A DNA stretch of 64,000 nucleotides from positions 923,561-987,560 of the forward strand of contig CAWCPX010000009.1 of assembly GCA_963797605.1 (NCBI GenBank), in the 5' to 3' direction. Below are positions 16,576 to 25,964 of this stretch, piece after piece (the stretch's first letter is position 1; the number at the start of each line of letters is the position of its first letter). This DNA comes from DASQPR01 sp963797605 (GTDB lineage Bacteria; Actinomycetota; Actinomycetes; Mycobacteriales; Micromonosporaceae). A program made the position numbers and the translations under genes. Under the pieces are notes generated by a model. That model had not been told where the DNA came from, ran no database searches, and saw nothing but the letters and a program-made list of their open reading frames with translations.

Positions 16576-17982
16576 TCACGTCGAGCGATCGGCTCCGGCG
16601 TCGACCATCGCGAACAGGGTGTTGAGCCCTTCGGCGAAGAGCGGATGCGTGAAGATGGCATCGGCCATGTCCCTGTACGTGAGTTTGCCCAGCATGGCGA
16701 TCTGGATCATGGTCATGATCTCACCGCCTTCACTGCCGAGGATCGCGCAGCCCAGGATCTCGCCGTTATCGGCGTCGAGGACGACCTTCATGAAGCCACG
16801 GGTCTCGCCGGTCTCGATGGCTCGCACGACCGCGTTCATCGGCAGTTTCGCCACGCGGACCGCACGCCGGCCGGCGCTTGCCTCGCGTTCGGTGATGCCG
16901 GCGCGACCCAGTTGCGGGTCGATGAAGACCGTGTACGGGACGATCCGGTCGCGGGTGCTTCGTTTCTCGTGCTGGACAAGGTTCGCGCGCAGGATCCGGT
17001 AGTCGTCGTAGGACAGGTGGGTGAAGGCCGGGCCGCCTTTGATGTCTCCCATCGCGTAGACGCCCGGGACGCTGGTTTCGAGGTATTCGTCGACCGTGAT
17101 GAAGCCGTCGCCGTCGAGTTGGATGCCGGCGGCCTGGGCGCGCAGCGCGTCCGTGTTGGGGACCCGGCCGACGGCCGCGAGCAGGTGGGAGCCGTCGATC
17201 CGTCGCTCACCGTCCGGCGTCACAACGGTCAACCGCAGGTGTCCGTCGCCGATCTGTTCCACCCGCTCCGCGGCCGTGGAGGTCAAGATCGTGATCCCGT
17301 CGTCGCGTAGAAGCGCGGCGACCTCGTCGGAGACGTCCTCATCCTCGCCCATCATGAGGCGCGGCGCGCGCTGCACGATGGTCACCTCGCTGCCGAACCG
17401 GCGGAACATCTGCCCGAACTCCAAGCCGATGTAGCCGCCACCGAGGATGATCAAATGTTCGGGCAGTTCGTCCAACTCCATGATCGACGTGGAGTCGAGC
17501 ACGGGTACGTCGTCGGTCCCGGGGATCGTTATCGGCCTGGGCCGGGTGCCCGCGTCGATGACGATCACCGGCGCGCTGATCTGGCGCGTGGTCCCGTCGG
17601 TTGACGCGATCTCGATCGTTTTCGGGCCGACGAAATGGGCCTCGCCCTCGATCAACTCGAGCCCGGCCTGGGGCAGCCGGCTCGCGTAGTTCTCCCGGGC
17701 GCCGGCGACCATGGCACGCTTGCGCTCGCGCACCGCCGCCATGTCGACCGAGACCGGACCGACGCGTACGCCGTAGTCCGGCCCGCGTAGCGCTTGGTAG
17801 GCCACGCGCGCGCTCGCGACCATCGTCTTGGTCGGAGTGCAGCCCCGGTTGACGCACACACCGCCGAGCGGACCACGTTCGACGAGCGCCACCGTGTGAC
17901 CCGCCCGCGCCAGATCGATCGGGAAAAACCGACCACCTTGGCTGGTCCCGATCACGATCATGTCGTATTGCTGGTCAGCCAT
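16576..17982 (-). CDS. FAD-dependent disulfide oxidoreductase, mercuric reductase-like
   Basis: 468 residues. Pyridine nucleotide-disulfide oxidoreductase class I: FAD site VIGTSQGGRFFPIDLA, redox pair GGVCVNRGCTPTKT, NAD(P) site LGGGYIGLEFGQMF, second FAD motif GVYAMGDIKGGPAFTHLS and the dimer-interface HPLFAEGLNTLF. No N-terminal HMA domain and no C-terminal vicinal cysteines, so mercury reduction is doubtful; mycothione or another disulfide is more likely. Reads as a single gene. Confidence 0.9.
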   Translation of the reverse strand: MADQQYDMIVIGTSQGGRFFPIDLARAGHTVALVERGPLGGVCVNRGCTPTKTMVASARVAYQALRGPDYGVRVGPVSVDMAAVRERKRAMVAGARENYASRLPQAGLELIEGEAHFVGPKTIEIASTDGTTRQISAPVIVIDAGTRPRPITIPGTDDVPVLDSTSIMELDELPEHLIILGGGYIGLEFGQMFRRFGSEVTIVQRAPRLMMGEDEDVSDEVAALLRDDGITILTSTAAERVEQIGDGHLRLTVVTPDGERRIDGSHLLAAVGRVPNTDALRAQAAGIQLDGDGFITVDEYLETSVPGVYAMGDIKGGPAFTHLSYDDYRILRANLVQHEKRSTRDRIVPYTVFIDPQLGRAGITEREASAGRRAVRVAKLPMNAVVRAIETGETRGFMKVVLDADNGEILGCAILGSEGGEIMTMIQIAMLGKLTYRDMADAIFTHPLFAEGLNTLFAMVDAGADRST

Positions 17983-18160
17983 CGTGTCTCATCCCCCGCC
18001 ACCTGGTCTCGCCGACAATTGTCTCGTCTCGTACCGTCTTCGCGAGCGCTTTGTCGGTCAATTCGAGGGAATCCGGGCCGAGTCGGGCGGTTCGGCCACG
18101 TTCATCACATGACGTCCGCGACCTATCCCGTCCGCCCCATCGGCACGATCAGCTCCGGCG

Positions 18161-18652
18161 TCAGGTCACCGGGAAGGCGACGTCGAAGACGTCGTCGGTG
18201 TCGGCGGCGGACGGGAAGTCGGTCCAATAGGTCTCCCGGGGCGCGCGGGCGATGGTCAGTCCGTTGGCGCCGATCCACTCCGCGATCGCCTCGTACACGC
18301 TGCCGAGCGCTCCGCTGGTCACGAGCGATTTGGTCACCCGCGCGTACGCTTCGCGGTGCGCTGGAATGGTCCGATCACCGCCGCCCGCGACCGTCGCGCA
18401 GACCTCGACCGGCGTCGGCGCTTCGTTGGGATTGCCTTCGTAGATGGTCACGAACACGGGCTCGTCCGGTCGATCGGCCCGCTCCAGAAACGGCCAGTCG
18501 CCGGTGCCGAGCAAGCCTCCGGCCGACCGGGCGCGGTCCGCGACACGGGCCATCGCGCCGGGGAGCCATGCGAGCAACGCGCTCTGGTCAACCGTGCGTG
18601 TCTCCGTCACGACGTGCTGCTCCGGCACGTCACGCAACTGAATCTCCACCAT
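18161..18652 (-). CDS. GyrI-like domain protein
   Basis: 163 residues. VEIQLRDVPEQHVVTETRTV at the N-terminus and GGDRTIPAHREAYARVTKSL followed by VYEAIAEWIGANGL match the GyrI-like/SOUL-type effector-binding fold. Second such stand-alone protein in 4 kb; the two share only fold-level similarity. Divergent from the TetR gene 18775. Binding partner unknown. Confidence 0.75.
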   Translation of the reverse strand: MVEIQLRDVPEQHVVTETRTVDQSALLAWLPGAMARVADRARSAGGLLGTGDWPFLERADRPDEPVFVTIYEGNPNEAPTPVEVCATVAGGGDRTIPAHREAYARVTKSLVTSGALGSVYEAIAEWIGANGLTIARAPRETYWTDFPSAADTDDVFDVAFPVT

Positions 18653-18774
18653 GATCGCCTCCTATTCCGGGCGCGCGACCGCGTCGCCGGGCTCCACAGT
18701 GCAGCCTGCCCCAGGGGCGGAGTCAATGTCCGCGTCGCGCGCACGGACCGTGTCGTGGGTCTTCCGCCGGGCCG

Positions 18775-19464
18775 ATGGAGGATTTCGGCGAGCGGATGCC
18801 GGCCCGGATGACCTCGATCGTGGATGCTGTCGACGTGGACGCTTCACAAGATCCTGACGAACCGGAACGAACGGGTTACCGCCGATCCACGGGGTCGGCT
18901 AGGGGCGAGGCCCGGCGTCGCGAGCTGCTCGATCGGGTCACGGACGACCTCGCGGCGAACGGACTCGTGGACTTCTCGCTGCGGCGGGCCGCCCGGGCCG
19001 CCGGCACCACGCACAAGGTGCTGCTCTACTACTTCGACGGAGCCGACGACCTGCTCGGGCAGGCGGTCTTCGAACTGCGGCAGCGGCGGATCGACGACGC
19101 GGTGGGCATCGCGACGGATGAGTCCGGGCCGCCGACGCTGGCGACATGGGTGCGTGCCGTGTGGCCGGTGCTCACGGGTGAGGCGTCGTGGGTTCTCGAT
19201 CAAGCCATCGGCCTGGCGATGTACGACTCCGCGCGCTATGTGGACCTGGCCCGGGGAGCGTCGAAGCAGTACCTGCCGACCCTGCTCGCGGCGTGTCCGC
19301 CGCATTGGTCGGATCAGCGGAAGCTGGAGGTCGCGGAGATGATTCTCGCGGTGCTGCGAGGGTTTCTCGTCGATTGGCGCACCAGCGGGGATGCCGTGGG
19401 GATCGGGGCCGGGTTCGAGGCGCTGGCCCGGGCGCTCGACCGGGAAGAAGCCGCCCCGGATTAG
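18775..19464 (+). CDS. TetR/AcrR family regulator
   Basis: 229 residues from ATG 18775; ATG 18796 (with GGAGG further up) is a good alternative. HTH: RRRELLDRVTDDLAANGLVD, FSLRRAARAAGTTHKVLLYY, FDGADDLLGQAVFELR. The C-terminal ligand domain is generic. A perfect palindrome lies 47 nt after its stop, before the alpha/beta hydrolase gene, so it probably controls that gene. Confidence 0.88.
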   Translation: MEDFGERMPARMTSIVDAVDVDASQDPDEPERTGYRRSTGSARGEARRRELLDRVTDDLAANGLVDFSLRRAARAAGTTHKVLLYYFDGADDLLGQAVFELRQRRIDDAVGIATDESGPPTLATWVRAVWPVLTGEASWVLDQAIGLAMYDSARYVDLARGASKQYLPTLLAACPPHWSDQRKLEVAEMILAVLRGFLVDWRTSGDAVGIGAGFEALARALDREEAAPD

Positions 19465-19511
19465 CCGTCCGGGCGCGCCGGCGTCGGCTCGTGGCATAGT
19501 CTGTACAGAAT

Positions 19512-19529
19512 GTGAACCGCGTGGTTCAC
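19512..19529. promoter_or_regulatory. Candidate TetR operator
   Basis: Perfect inverted repeat GTGAACC-GCGT-GGTTCAC, 31 nt before the alpha/beta hydrolase start. The length and spacing fit a TetR-family site; a TACAGAAT-like -10 overlaps its left arm. Confidence 0.65.
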
Positions 19530-19560
19530 TTGACGGGACGATTTCACGAGGGGGTCCGAC

Positions 19561-20517
19561 ATGGGCGCGTCCGTCGAGCGCGACAAGGTTCGTTTCCGCA
19601 GCGGCGACACCGAGTGCGTCGCTTGGCACTATCCCGGTCGCAACGGAGCCTGCGTGATCATGGCGGGCGGTGGCGCGGTCACCAAAGAGCCGGGCACCGA
19701 CCTGTTCGCGACGCGCTTTCACGAAGGCGGGTTCGGTGTGCTCGCGTTCGACTATCGCCGCCTGGGCGAGAGCGGAGGTCAGCCGCGTCAGGTGATCAGC
19801 ATCAAGGACCAGCTGGCCGACTGGCAGGCCGCGATCGAGTTCGCGCCGACATTGCCCGGCGTCGACCCGGCGAGGCTCGCGATCTGGGGATTCTCGCTGT
19901 CTGGCGGGCACGTGCTGCGGGTCGCCGCCCGCAACCCGCGTCTCGGTGCCGCGATCGCGCAGACGCCCAACGCCGATGGCCTGGCCGCCACCCGCAACGC
20001 GTCGCGCTTTCAGAAGCCGCTGGCGATGCTGCGCCTGACCGGGCGGAGCCTGCGCGACACCGTCGGCGGCTTGATCGGGCGGCCGCCTCTGCTGGTGCCG
20101 CTCGCCGCCGCACCCGGCACGGTCGCGCTGCTGACCACGCCGGACAGCCTCGACGGCGACCGGGCCCTCAATCCCGGCAACAAATATCCGGAGTGGCTGC
20201 AGGCCGCCGCCGCCCGATCGGTGCCGCACATCGCGCTCTACCGGCCCGGCCGCGACGCCGCCCAGGTGCGATGCCCGCTGCTCGTGCTGGTCTGCGACGA
20301 GGACCAGACCGCGCTCGCGGCGCCCGCGGTGCGCGCGGCGCGACGTGCGCCCGGCGCCGAACTCGTCCGGATGCCGGGTGGTCACTACGAGCCGTTCCTC
20401 GGCGGTCACGACGAGGCGGTGGAGGCGGAGCTGTCCTTCCTGCGGCAGCACCTGCTCGGAAATCAGCGGCCCGAGGTCACGGCGGATGCGGTCACCCCGG
20501 TCGCCGGGGGGCGATGA
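19561..20517 (+). CDS. Alpha/beta hydrolase (BAAT/DltE-like)
   Basis: 318 residues. Serine hydrolase fold: GVLAFDYRRLGESGGQPRQV, nucleophile elbow IWGFSLSGGHVLRVAA, acid in LVLVCDEDQTALAAPA and catalytic His in RMPGGHYEPFLGGHDE. GAGGGGGTCCGAC precedes the ATG. Substrate unknown; relatives act on esters or peptides. Expression is probably TetR-repressed through the palindrome upstream. A 6-bp CCCCGG/CCGGGG hairpin straddles the stop. Confidence 0.85.
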   Translation: MGASVERDKVRFRSGDTECVAWHYPGRNGACVIMAGGGAVTKEPGTDLFATRFHEGGFGVLAFDYRRLGESGGQPRQVISIKDQLADWQAAIEFAPTLPGVDPARLAIWGFSLSGGHVLRVAARNPRLGAAIAQTPNADGLAATRNASRFQKPLAMLRLTGRSLRDTVGGLIGRPPLLVPLAAAPGTVALLTTPDSLDGDRALNPGNKYPEWLQAAAARSVPHIALYRPGRDAAQVRCPLLVLVCDEDQTALAAPAVRAARRAPGAELVRMPGGHYEPFLGGHDEAVEAELSFLRQHLLGNQRPEVTADAVTPVAGGR

Positions 20518-20582
20518 CAAGATCGCGCGACACGCCGATGACGACTTGACATAGAACGCTTGTACTAGACGATGATGTCGTC

Positions 20583-20780
20583 GTGACTGACAACGAACGC
20601 TGCGACAGCGCTACCTGGGTGGATACCGCCATGGGCTACAGACATATTCAGTGCGAGCTCGTGCTCGGGCACGCCGACATCGAGCACCGCGGCCACAACG
20701 TGAAATGGATCGTGCGATGGACCGTGCCGAAACCCCGGCCGGCCCATGAGGTGTCTTACGGCCTGCCCGACGAGAAGTAA
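20583..20780 (+). CDS. Small Cys/His protein
   Basis: 65 residues from GTG 20583. CDS near the N-terminus, then HIQCELVLGHADIEHRGH: the C-x4-GH-x3-H pattern seen in many short actinobacterial proteins that probably bind one zinc. TTGACA occurs 37 nt upstream as a possible -35. No function known. Confidence 0.6.
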   Translation: MTDNERCDSATWVDTAMGYRHIQCELVLGHADIEHRGHNVKWIVRWTVPKPRPAHEVSYGLPDEK

Positions 20781-20898
20781 CCGGCTCCTAGCCGACCATG
20801 CCCGCACTGATTGTGCGACGTGATCGGTGCCGCGGCGCTTGGAATGAGGGTTGATCGTTGCCACTGTCCCGGCGGCGGCACGCAGGGAGGCAACAGCG

Positions 20899-22008
20899 GT
20901 GAGCGAAGACCTGTCGCGGCTGCTCAAGGAGAGCTGGAGCCTGGTCGAAGCGCAGCAGGACCAGGTGGCGCAATACTTCTACGCTCGGCTGTTCACGTCC
21001 TTCCCCGAGATCCGCTCGATGTTCCCGGTGCACATGGAGTTGCAGCGGTCCATGCTGATGGAGGCGCTGGTCCACACGCTGCGGAGCTTCGACGACGTGA
21101 CCGAGATAGACGCGTACCTGCGGGGGCTGGGCCGCGACCACCGGAAGTTCAACGTGGAGCCGGATCACTACCCGATGGTCAAATCGGCGCTGGTGGACGC
21201 GCTGCGCCACTATGCGGGCGAGTCATGGAACCTGCGCTACGAGCAGGCGTGGAGTGACGTCTACGACCTGATCGCCGAAAAGATGGTCGCCGGTGCCGCC
21301 GAGAACGACGACCCGCCCTACTGGCACGCCGAAGTGCTCACGCACGAACGTCGAGGCACCGACATGGCGGTGTTCACGTGCCGCCCGGTTCGGCCGATGC
21401 CGTTCCTCGCCGGGCAGTACGTGAGCATCGAAACCCACTACCTGCCCCGGCACTGGCGGACCTACTCGGTCGCCAGCCCGCCACGCCCGGACGGGACCAT
21501 GGAGTTCCACGTCCGGGCGCTGGGCGCGGGCTGGGTGTCGGGCGCCCTGGTGCGACGACTGCGCCCGGGCGAGTTGATCAAGCTGGCCGCGCCGATGGGC
21601 TCGATGACACTGGACCATCGATCCCGCCGCGACATCGTGTGCGTCGCCGGCGGCATCGGCCTGGCCCCGGTCAAGGCTCTGCTCGACGAGCTAGCTCGGT
21701 TCAACCGGACGCGTTTCGTCTATCTGTTCCGCGGCGTGCGTACCCGTGATGATTTCTACGACTGTGATCACATGTCGGCCCTGGTGCGGCGGTGCCCGTG
21801 GCTGACCGTGGTGCGCGCGGTCAGCGACGACCCCGCTTTCCCCGACGCCGAACACGGCACCCTCGACGAGGTGGTCGCGCGCCACGGTCCGTGGCCGGAA
21901 CACGACTTCTACATCTCCGGCTCGGACCGCATGGTGGCCAGCACGATCCGCAAGATCACCCAAATGAAAGTGCCGATGACACGGGTACGCTACGACACCT
22001 TCGCGTAG
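20899..22008 (+). CDS. Globin-FAD/NAD reductase fusion (flavohaemoglobin-like)
   Basis: 369 residues from GTG 20899 with GGGAGG 8 nt upstream. Globin domain residues ~1-135: B10 Tyr in QYFYARLF, CD1 Phe in SMFP, proximal His in GLGRDHRKFNV. Ferredoxin reductase-like part: FAD motif HWRTYSVASP, NAD motif VCVAGGIGLAPVKALL and HDFYISGSDRMV. Family members oxidise nitric oxide to nitrate or reduce haem. Slightly shorter than canonical Hmp (~400). Single gene with no nitrosative regulator nearby. Confidence 0.9.
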   Translation: MSEDLSRLLKESWSLVEAQQDQVAQYFYARLFTSFPEIRSMFPVHMELQRSMLMEALVHTLRSFDDVTEIDAYLRGLGRDHRKFNVEPDHYPMVKSALVDALRHYAGESWNLRYEQAWSDVYDLIAEKMVAGAAENDDPPYWHAEVLTHERRGTDMAVFTCRPVRPMPFLAGQYVSIETHYLPRHWRTYSVASPPRPDGTMEFHVRALGAGWVSGALVRRLRPGELIKLAAPMGSMTLDHRSRRDIVCVAGGIGLAPVKALLDELARFNRTRFVYLFRGVRTRDDFYDCDHMSALVRRCPWLTVVRAVSDDPAFPDAEHGTLDEVVARHGPWPEHDFYISGSDRMVASTIRKITQMKVPMTRVRYDTFA

Positions 22009-22041
22009 TGGCATCCGCACGGCTGGTCGCACCGCACGTCA

Positions 22042-22533
22042 TCAGACCAGCAGGATGAGACCGATCCACATCAGGAGCGTGACGCCCGGCACGGCGTAGG
22101 TGTGAACGGTGCCCGCGTTGAACTTGAATGCCGGCCTGTTCTCCCACGTCTCGCGATATTCGGGCAATGTCGTGATCGCTCGCATCCGAATGTGCTTGAG
22201 ATAAACCCAATGGACGTGGCCCGCGTACCACCAGATGAGAGCGAGCACGATTCCGAACATCGCCACGATCCGCGCCACCCAGGCGAGCGTGACATCACCC
22301 GTGGCCTTGTTCGGCCCGGCGGTGAGGATCGCGGTGTAGGCGACCACCAGCATCGACTCGCCCACGAGATAGAAGTTGCCACGCTGGACCACCTCGGCGT
22401 CCGCGTGGAGAGCGTGCGCCCACAGCCGGTCCGCCTGCCCATCGAGACTGAGTGCGCCGCGATCAGGTGCGAGCGGCACGGTCGGCGGGTGAGTCGCGGA
22501 GACGGCTGCGCGGCCGGGTGATCTTTTGCTCAC
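22042..22533 (-). CDS. Hypothetical membrane protein
   Basis: 163 residues with three hydrophobic helices (residues ~62-78, 85-108, 143-161) and an amphipathic HIRMRAITTLPEYRETWENR loop. No family recognised, though RipX/DUF-type small membrane proteins share the layout. Ends 34 nt from the convergent globin fusion. Confidence 0.65.
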   Translation of the reverse strand: MSKRSPGRAAVSATHPPTVPLAPDRGALSLDGQADRLWAHALHADAEVVQRGNFYLVGESMLVVAYTAILTAGPNKATGDVTLAWVARIVAMFGIVLALIWWYAGHVHWVYLKHIRMRAITTLPEYRETWENRPAFKFNAGTVHTYAVPGVTLLMWIGLILLV

Positions 22534-22717
22534 GCGATCCCCTCGATCAATCCCGAGACTCGTCGGATGACATCGTCAGCGGTGACGCGTATCAATGTAA
22601 GCCACGGCTTGGGTTGTCGCACTGGGCCGCCGATGCCGCCGTGACATCGTGTGTCTGCGGCGGGATCGGCGTGACCGTGATCAGGGCATCGCTGTGAAGG
22701 TAGGGCACGGTCCAGGC

Positions 22718-23065
22718 TCAGGCGGCCGTGCCACGCAGGCCGATGATGTTGCCGTCGGCGTCCTTGACCGTGGCGACCTGCGCGCCGCCACCGACGTCCG
22801 TAATGTCCTGCATGACGCTGGCGCCCGCCGCGACCAGGGCGTCGAACCGTGCCTTGATGTCGGCGACGTCGACGTACGGGATCGGGCCGGGCATACCCTG
22901 ATCGAAGCCGTGCGGGTTCAGGCCGATGTCCTGGCCGTCGATCGACCACCCGACGTAGTAGGGCGCCTCCTGCGCCGGCGGCGTGCCGAGCAGAGTCGTG
23001 AACAGCGCCGTCGCCTTCTCCAGGTCGCGGACCGGGTAAATGATCGCTCCGAACTTGTCAGCCAT
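22718..23065 (-). CDS. VOC family protein
   Basis: 115 residues, one vicinal-oxygen-chelate (glyoxalase/bleomycin resistance-like) module: IYPVRDLEKATALFTTLLGT, YYVGWSIDGQDIGLNPHGF and GGAQVATVKDADGNIIGLRG. AAAGGAGACTTTCAG precedes the ATG. Metal ligands are partial, as in many actinobacterial VOC proteins. Substrate unknown. Confidence 0.87.
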   Translation of the reverse strand: MADKFGAIIYPVRDLEKATALFTTLLGTPPAQEAPYYVGWSIDGQDIGLNPHGFDQGMPGPIPYVDVADIKARFDALVAAGASVMQDITDVGGGAQVATVKDADGNIIGLRGTAA

Positions 23066-23255
23066 CTGAAAGTCTCCTTTGTGTCGGATGTCTTAACGAC
23101 GCCCCTCACACTATGTGCGCTCTCGGGTGGCCGCTTCTCCGTTCCTGATCCGTCTCGTGTTCCACGTTTCGCCGCGCATGACATCGAGCTAATGGCGAGG
23201 TGGGAGGGGGCAAAACACCCACGCGGCGGCATCGTCGCGGAGCCACCGTGGGCGG

Positions 23256-23405
23256 CAGGCCGGGGCAGTTCTGCAGGTGCGCCAGGGCATCGAGCCACCG
23301 GACCTGGCGCAGGGCACCGATCTCACCGGCGGCGCCACCGTAACCGCGCCGAAGCGTGCCGTCGAGGATCAGACCCGCACCGGTACGCATTGTGCCTGGC
23401 ACGAT
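23256..23405 (-). pseudogene. Remnant of a ROK-family sugar kinase/repressor
   Basis: On the minus strand, residues RTGAGLILDGTLRRGYGGAA then GEIGALRQ reproduce the glycine-rich core of ROK proteins (G-x-G-x2-L-x-G-x4-G-x2-G-AGE-x-G). No start, HTH, kinase N-terminus or zinc motif is found nearby, so only about 50 codons survive. It fills the gap between the VOC gene and the methyltransferase. Confidence 0.5.
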
Positions 23406-23411
23406 CGTGTC

Positions 23412-24218
23412 GTGGACGACGAGGAACGTTTCCGAGCCGCGACGGAGCAGGGCGAACGACGGCGACACAGTTCGTCGTTTGGCGCCGCGGCAACCGCGTA
23501 CGCGGAGCATCGCCCGGACTACGCGCAGGCCGCCGTCTCTTGGGCGCTCGAACACGCGCCGGGTCCGCGAGTGCTCGACCTCGGTGCCGGGACCGGCAAA
23601 CTGACGGCCGCGCTGCTCGCCCTGGGTGCCGACGTCGTGGCGGCCGAACCCGACCCGGCGATGTTGGCCGAGTTGCGCCGCGCGCTGCCGGCCGTCCGCG
23701 CGCTACCCGGCAGTGCCGAGGGGATACCGCTGCCCGACGCGTCCGTTGACGCCGTCGTAGCCGGCAACGCCATGCATTGGTTCGACATGGCCGTCGCCGG
23801 ACCCGAGATAGCTCGGGTGCTGACGCCAGGCGGTGTCCTGGCCGGTTTGTGGAACGTGCTCGACGACCGGACCGACTGGATTGCCGCGCTCGAACAGGTC
23901 AGCGGAGACGCGGCCGTCGGTCCACGCGACACGCTCGGCAGATGGCGTGCCGCCACGACTGATCTGCACCTGCCGAGCACGGGTCCGGCCCGATTCGGGT
24001 CGCCGGAGCAGGCCGAATTCCCGCACGGGCAGCGCCGCACCGCGGACTCTCTTGTCGCGACGCTCGGGACGCGAGCGGGCATGCTGGTCATGCCGGAGCC
24101 AGAACGCGAAGCGACGCTCGCCCGCATCCGCGGGTTCCTCGCCAGCCGACCGGAAACCGCCGACGGCGAGTTCACGCTGCCGATGCTGACCGGAGTGCTC
24201 CGCGTCCGGCGGCTCTGA
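23412..24218 (+). CDS. Class I SAM-dependent methyltransferase
   Basis: About 268 residues from GTG 23412; the reading frame stays open further upstream but that overlaps the ROK remnant. SAM fold: FGAAATAYAEHRPDYAQAA, motif I VLDLGAGTGKLTAALLALGA, acidic VVAAEPDPAMLAEL, and IPLPDASVDAVVAGNAMHWF. Methyltransf_11 type; substrate unknown. No clear ribosome site, so the start is uncertain. Confidence 0.85.
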   Translation: MDDEERFRAATEQGERRRHSSSFGAAATAYAEHRPDYAQAAVSWALEHAPGPRVLDLGAGTGKLTAALLALGADVVAAEPDPAMLAELRRALPAVRALPGSAEGIPLPDASVDAVVAGNAMHWFDMAVAGPEIARVLTPGGVLAGLWNVLDDRTDWIAALEQVSGDAAVGPRDTLGRWRAATTDLHLPSTGPARFGSPEQAEFPHGQRRTADSLVATLGTRAGMLVMPEPEREATLARIRGFLASRPETADGEFTLPMLTGVLRVRRL

Positions 24219-24302
24219 CGGCCGCAACGACTGCCGGTGGCCGACGATCAGGGACGGCGGCCCGTCCACACGATAAGCGCCCAGCGGGCGTTCGTGACGC
24301 GG

Positions 24303-25964
24303 TCAGCTCCCCCGCTTGAGACGCGCGCCGACCGAGCGCACGGCGCGCCGGGCCCTCCGAGCGGGGGCGGTCACGATGCGGTACGTCCGATATCTGAGGC
24401 TGCCGCTGAACATCGCGACCATGCGTTCGCTGTGCGCCAGCGTCCGCTCACGGTCATCGAGCAGGTATCCGTACCAGGCAATCATCGCTCGCAGGTGTTC
24501 GACCTCGTCGCGTTCGCGCCGCAGCGCCACGACGAGTTCGCGGTACCCGGTGTCGTCGACGCCCGTCGCGCCGGACTCGCGCTTGCCGCCGAGCGCGGAG
24601 CGGACCGCTTCTTCAAGTTCGACGGCGGCGGCGACGGTCGCACGGTCGGTGGGCCGGCCCGCGGCCGCGGCGAGGGTCAGCGTGAGTTCGTCGACGTCGG
24701 TGGTGGCCGGCCAAGGGTGGTGCGCACCGCCCGCGACCAGGTCGGCGGCGACTTCCCGCAGCGCGCGCGTGAGCGCCACGATCGGCGGCACCGGGCGGTG
24801 CCAGCTCCAGCTCGGGTCGAACAGGGCGTAGGAGTCGCCGTCGGTGACCACGTTCGCCGGTGCCGCGAAAATGGGGTCGTCGAGGGTTTCGAGCCAGGTG
24901 GCGTACCCGTGTAAAGCCTGTCGCATGGCCGGGCCGTTGCCGCTGGCAGCCGTGGCGGCGAGCAGGTGGTGGAGGAATCGGCCGGAGGGGATCGGCGCGG
25001 CGAGTCGGGTGCTGTCACGCTGGAGACCGTCGCAGCGATAGATCGGTGACGGATCCGGCTTGCGGATCATCGACGCGCCGGCGCCCGTGAGTTCGTAGCG
25101 GACGTCGAAGCCGGGCGCGCCGGGACGGTCGGCGATGATCGCGGCCGGCGACTCCGTTAGGCCCGGCGTGGCGACGACGATCCACGATGCCGCCAGGGTC
25201 GCGGCGGCGTCGCCGCGCACCGCGGTCGTGGCCAGCCGGCGGGGATCGGACAGGACGGCGCGGCCCGCGAATTCTCGCGCACAGGCGTCGGCGACCAGGG
25301 CCGCCAGCGTCGGCGCGGTGGAGGCGGCGCGGGCGTCGTCGAGCACCTGGGTCGGGATCAAGACTAGAGGAGCAGTCGATGTCGGGTACGCGCAGTAGAT
25401 GTTCGCGCCGGCGACGTCCAGTGCCAGAATGTCTGCGACCGAGGCCGGGGCGGACTCGTCCGCCGTCGGTTGGGTGAGCACCGGCATCTCGACGAGACGA
25501 TCGAGGCCGAGCGGATTCGCCACGGCCAGCACGAGCCGCCCGGCCGGAGCGAGGATGCCGCGCAGTCGGTCGAGGCACTCCTGCCAGTCGAGTTGGGGTC
25601 CGTCGGCTGAGCACAGCCGCCAGCAGCCGTCCGCTGCGATCACGACGTCGTAGCGTTGCGACGGGTCGAGTTTGGTGAGGCTGCCGGCCATCACCCGCAC
25701 TTGGGGGTAGGCCGTCGCGACCGCGAACGCATCGACATAGGCCCGGAGCAGGCACGTGACCTCGGCTCCCCGGGCGAGCGCGGCTTCGACCAGGCCGTCG
25801 TCGTGGGGGCCGGCGAGCAGGACACGTGCCAGCGGCGGGGTCAGGTCGGCCACGAGACGTTCCAGGGCCGGTCCGCCGGGCACGCGGTTCTCCGCGTCGG
25901 TGCAGCCGAGCATTTCGTTGCCGATCAGGGTCAGGTTGACCGGTACGTCTTCCCGCGTGATCAT
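24303..25964 (-). CDS. Large SAM methyltransferase-like protein with C-terminal coiled coil (copy A)
   Basis: 553 residues from ATG 25964, which overlaps the preceding gene's stop (ATGA). Residues ~30-150 look like a Rossmann methyltransferase: RVLLAGPHDDGLVEAALARG (atypical motif I), YDVVIAADGCWR, LAPAGRLVLAVANPLGLDRL. Residues ~280-460 have no recognised family. Near the end, ELVVALRRERDEVEHLRAMI forms a coiled coil, then a basic amphipathic tail (SLRYRTYRIVTAPARRARR) as in membrane-associated glycan enzymes. Paralogue of 27843-29387 on the opposite strand. Confidence 0.72.
   Translation of the reverse strand: MITREDVPVNLTLIGNEMLGCTDAENRVPGGPALERLVADLTPPLARVLLAGPHDDGLVEAALARGAEVTCLLRAYVDAFAVATAYPQVRVMAGSLTKLDPSQRYDVVIAADGCWRLCSADGPQLDWQECLDRLRGILAPAGRLVLAVANPLGLDRLVEMPVLTQPTADESAPASVADILALDVAGANIYCAYPTSTAPLVLIPTQVLDDARAASTAPTLAALVADACAREFAGRAVLSDPRRLATTAVRGDAAATLAASWIVVATPGLTESPAAIIADRPGAPGFDVRYELTGAGASMIRKPDPSPIYRCDGLQRDSTRLAAPIPSGRFLHHLLAATAASGNGPAMRQALHGYATWLETLDDPIFAAPANVVTDGDSYALFDPSWSWHRPVPPIVALTRALREVAADLVAGGAHHPWPATTDVDELTLTLAAAAGRPTDRATVAAAVELEEAVRSALGGKRESGATGVDDTGYRELVVALRRERDEVEHLRAMIAWYGYLLDDRERTLAHSERMVAMFSGSLRYRTYRIVTAPARRARRAVRSVGARLKRGS

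Noticed and set aside
16576..17982. Mercury resistance operon
   Set aside because: No merT/merP, no HMA domain and no C-terminal Cys pair in the reductase.
18161..18652. Possibility that the GyrI-like genes are toxin-antitoxin partners
   Set aside because: They are 3 kb apart, unlinked and each stands alone.
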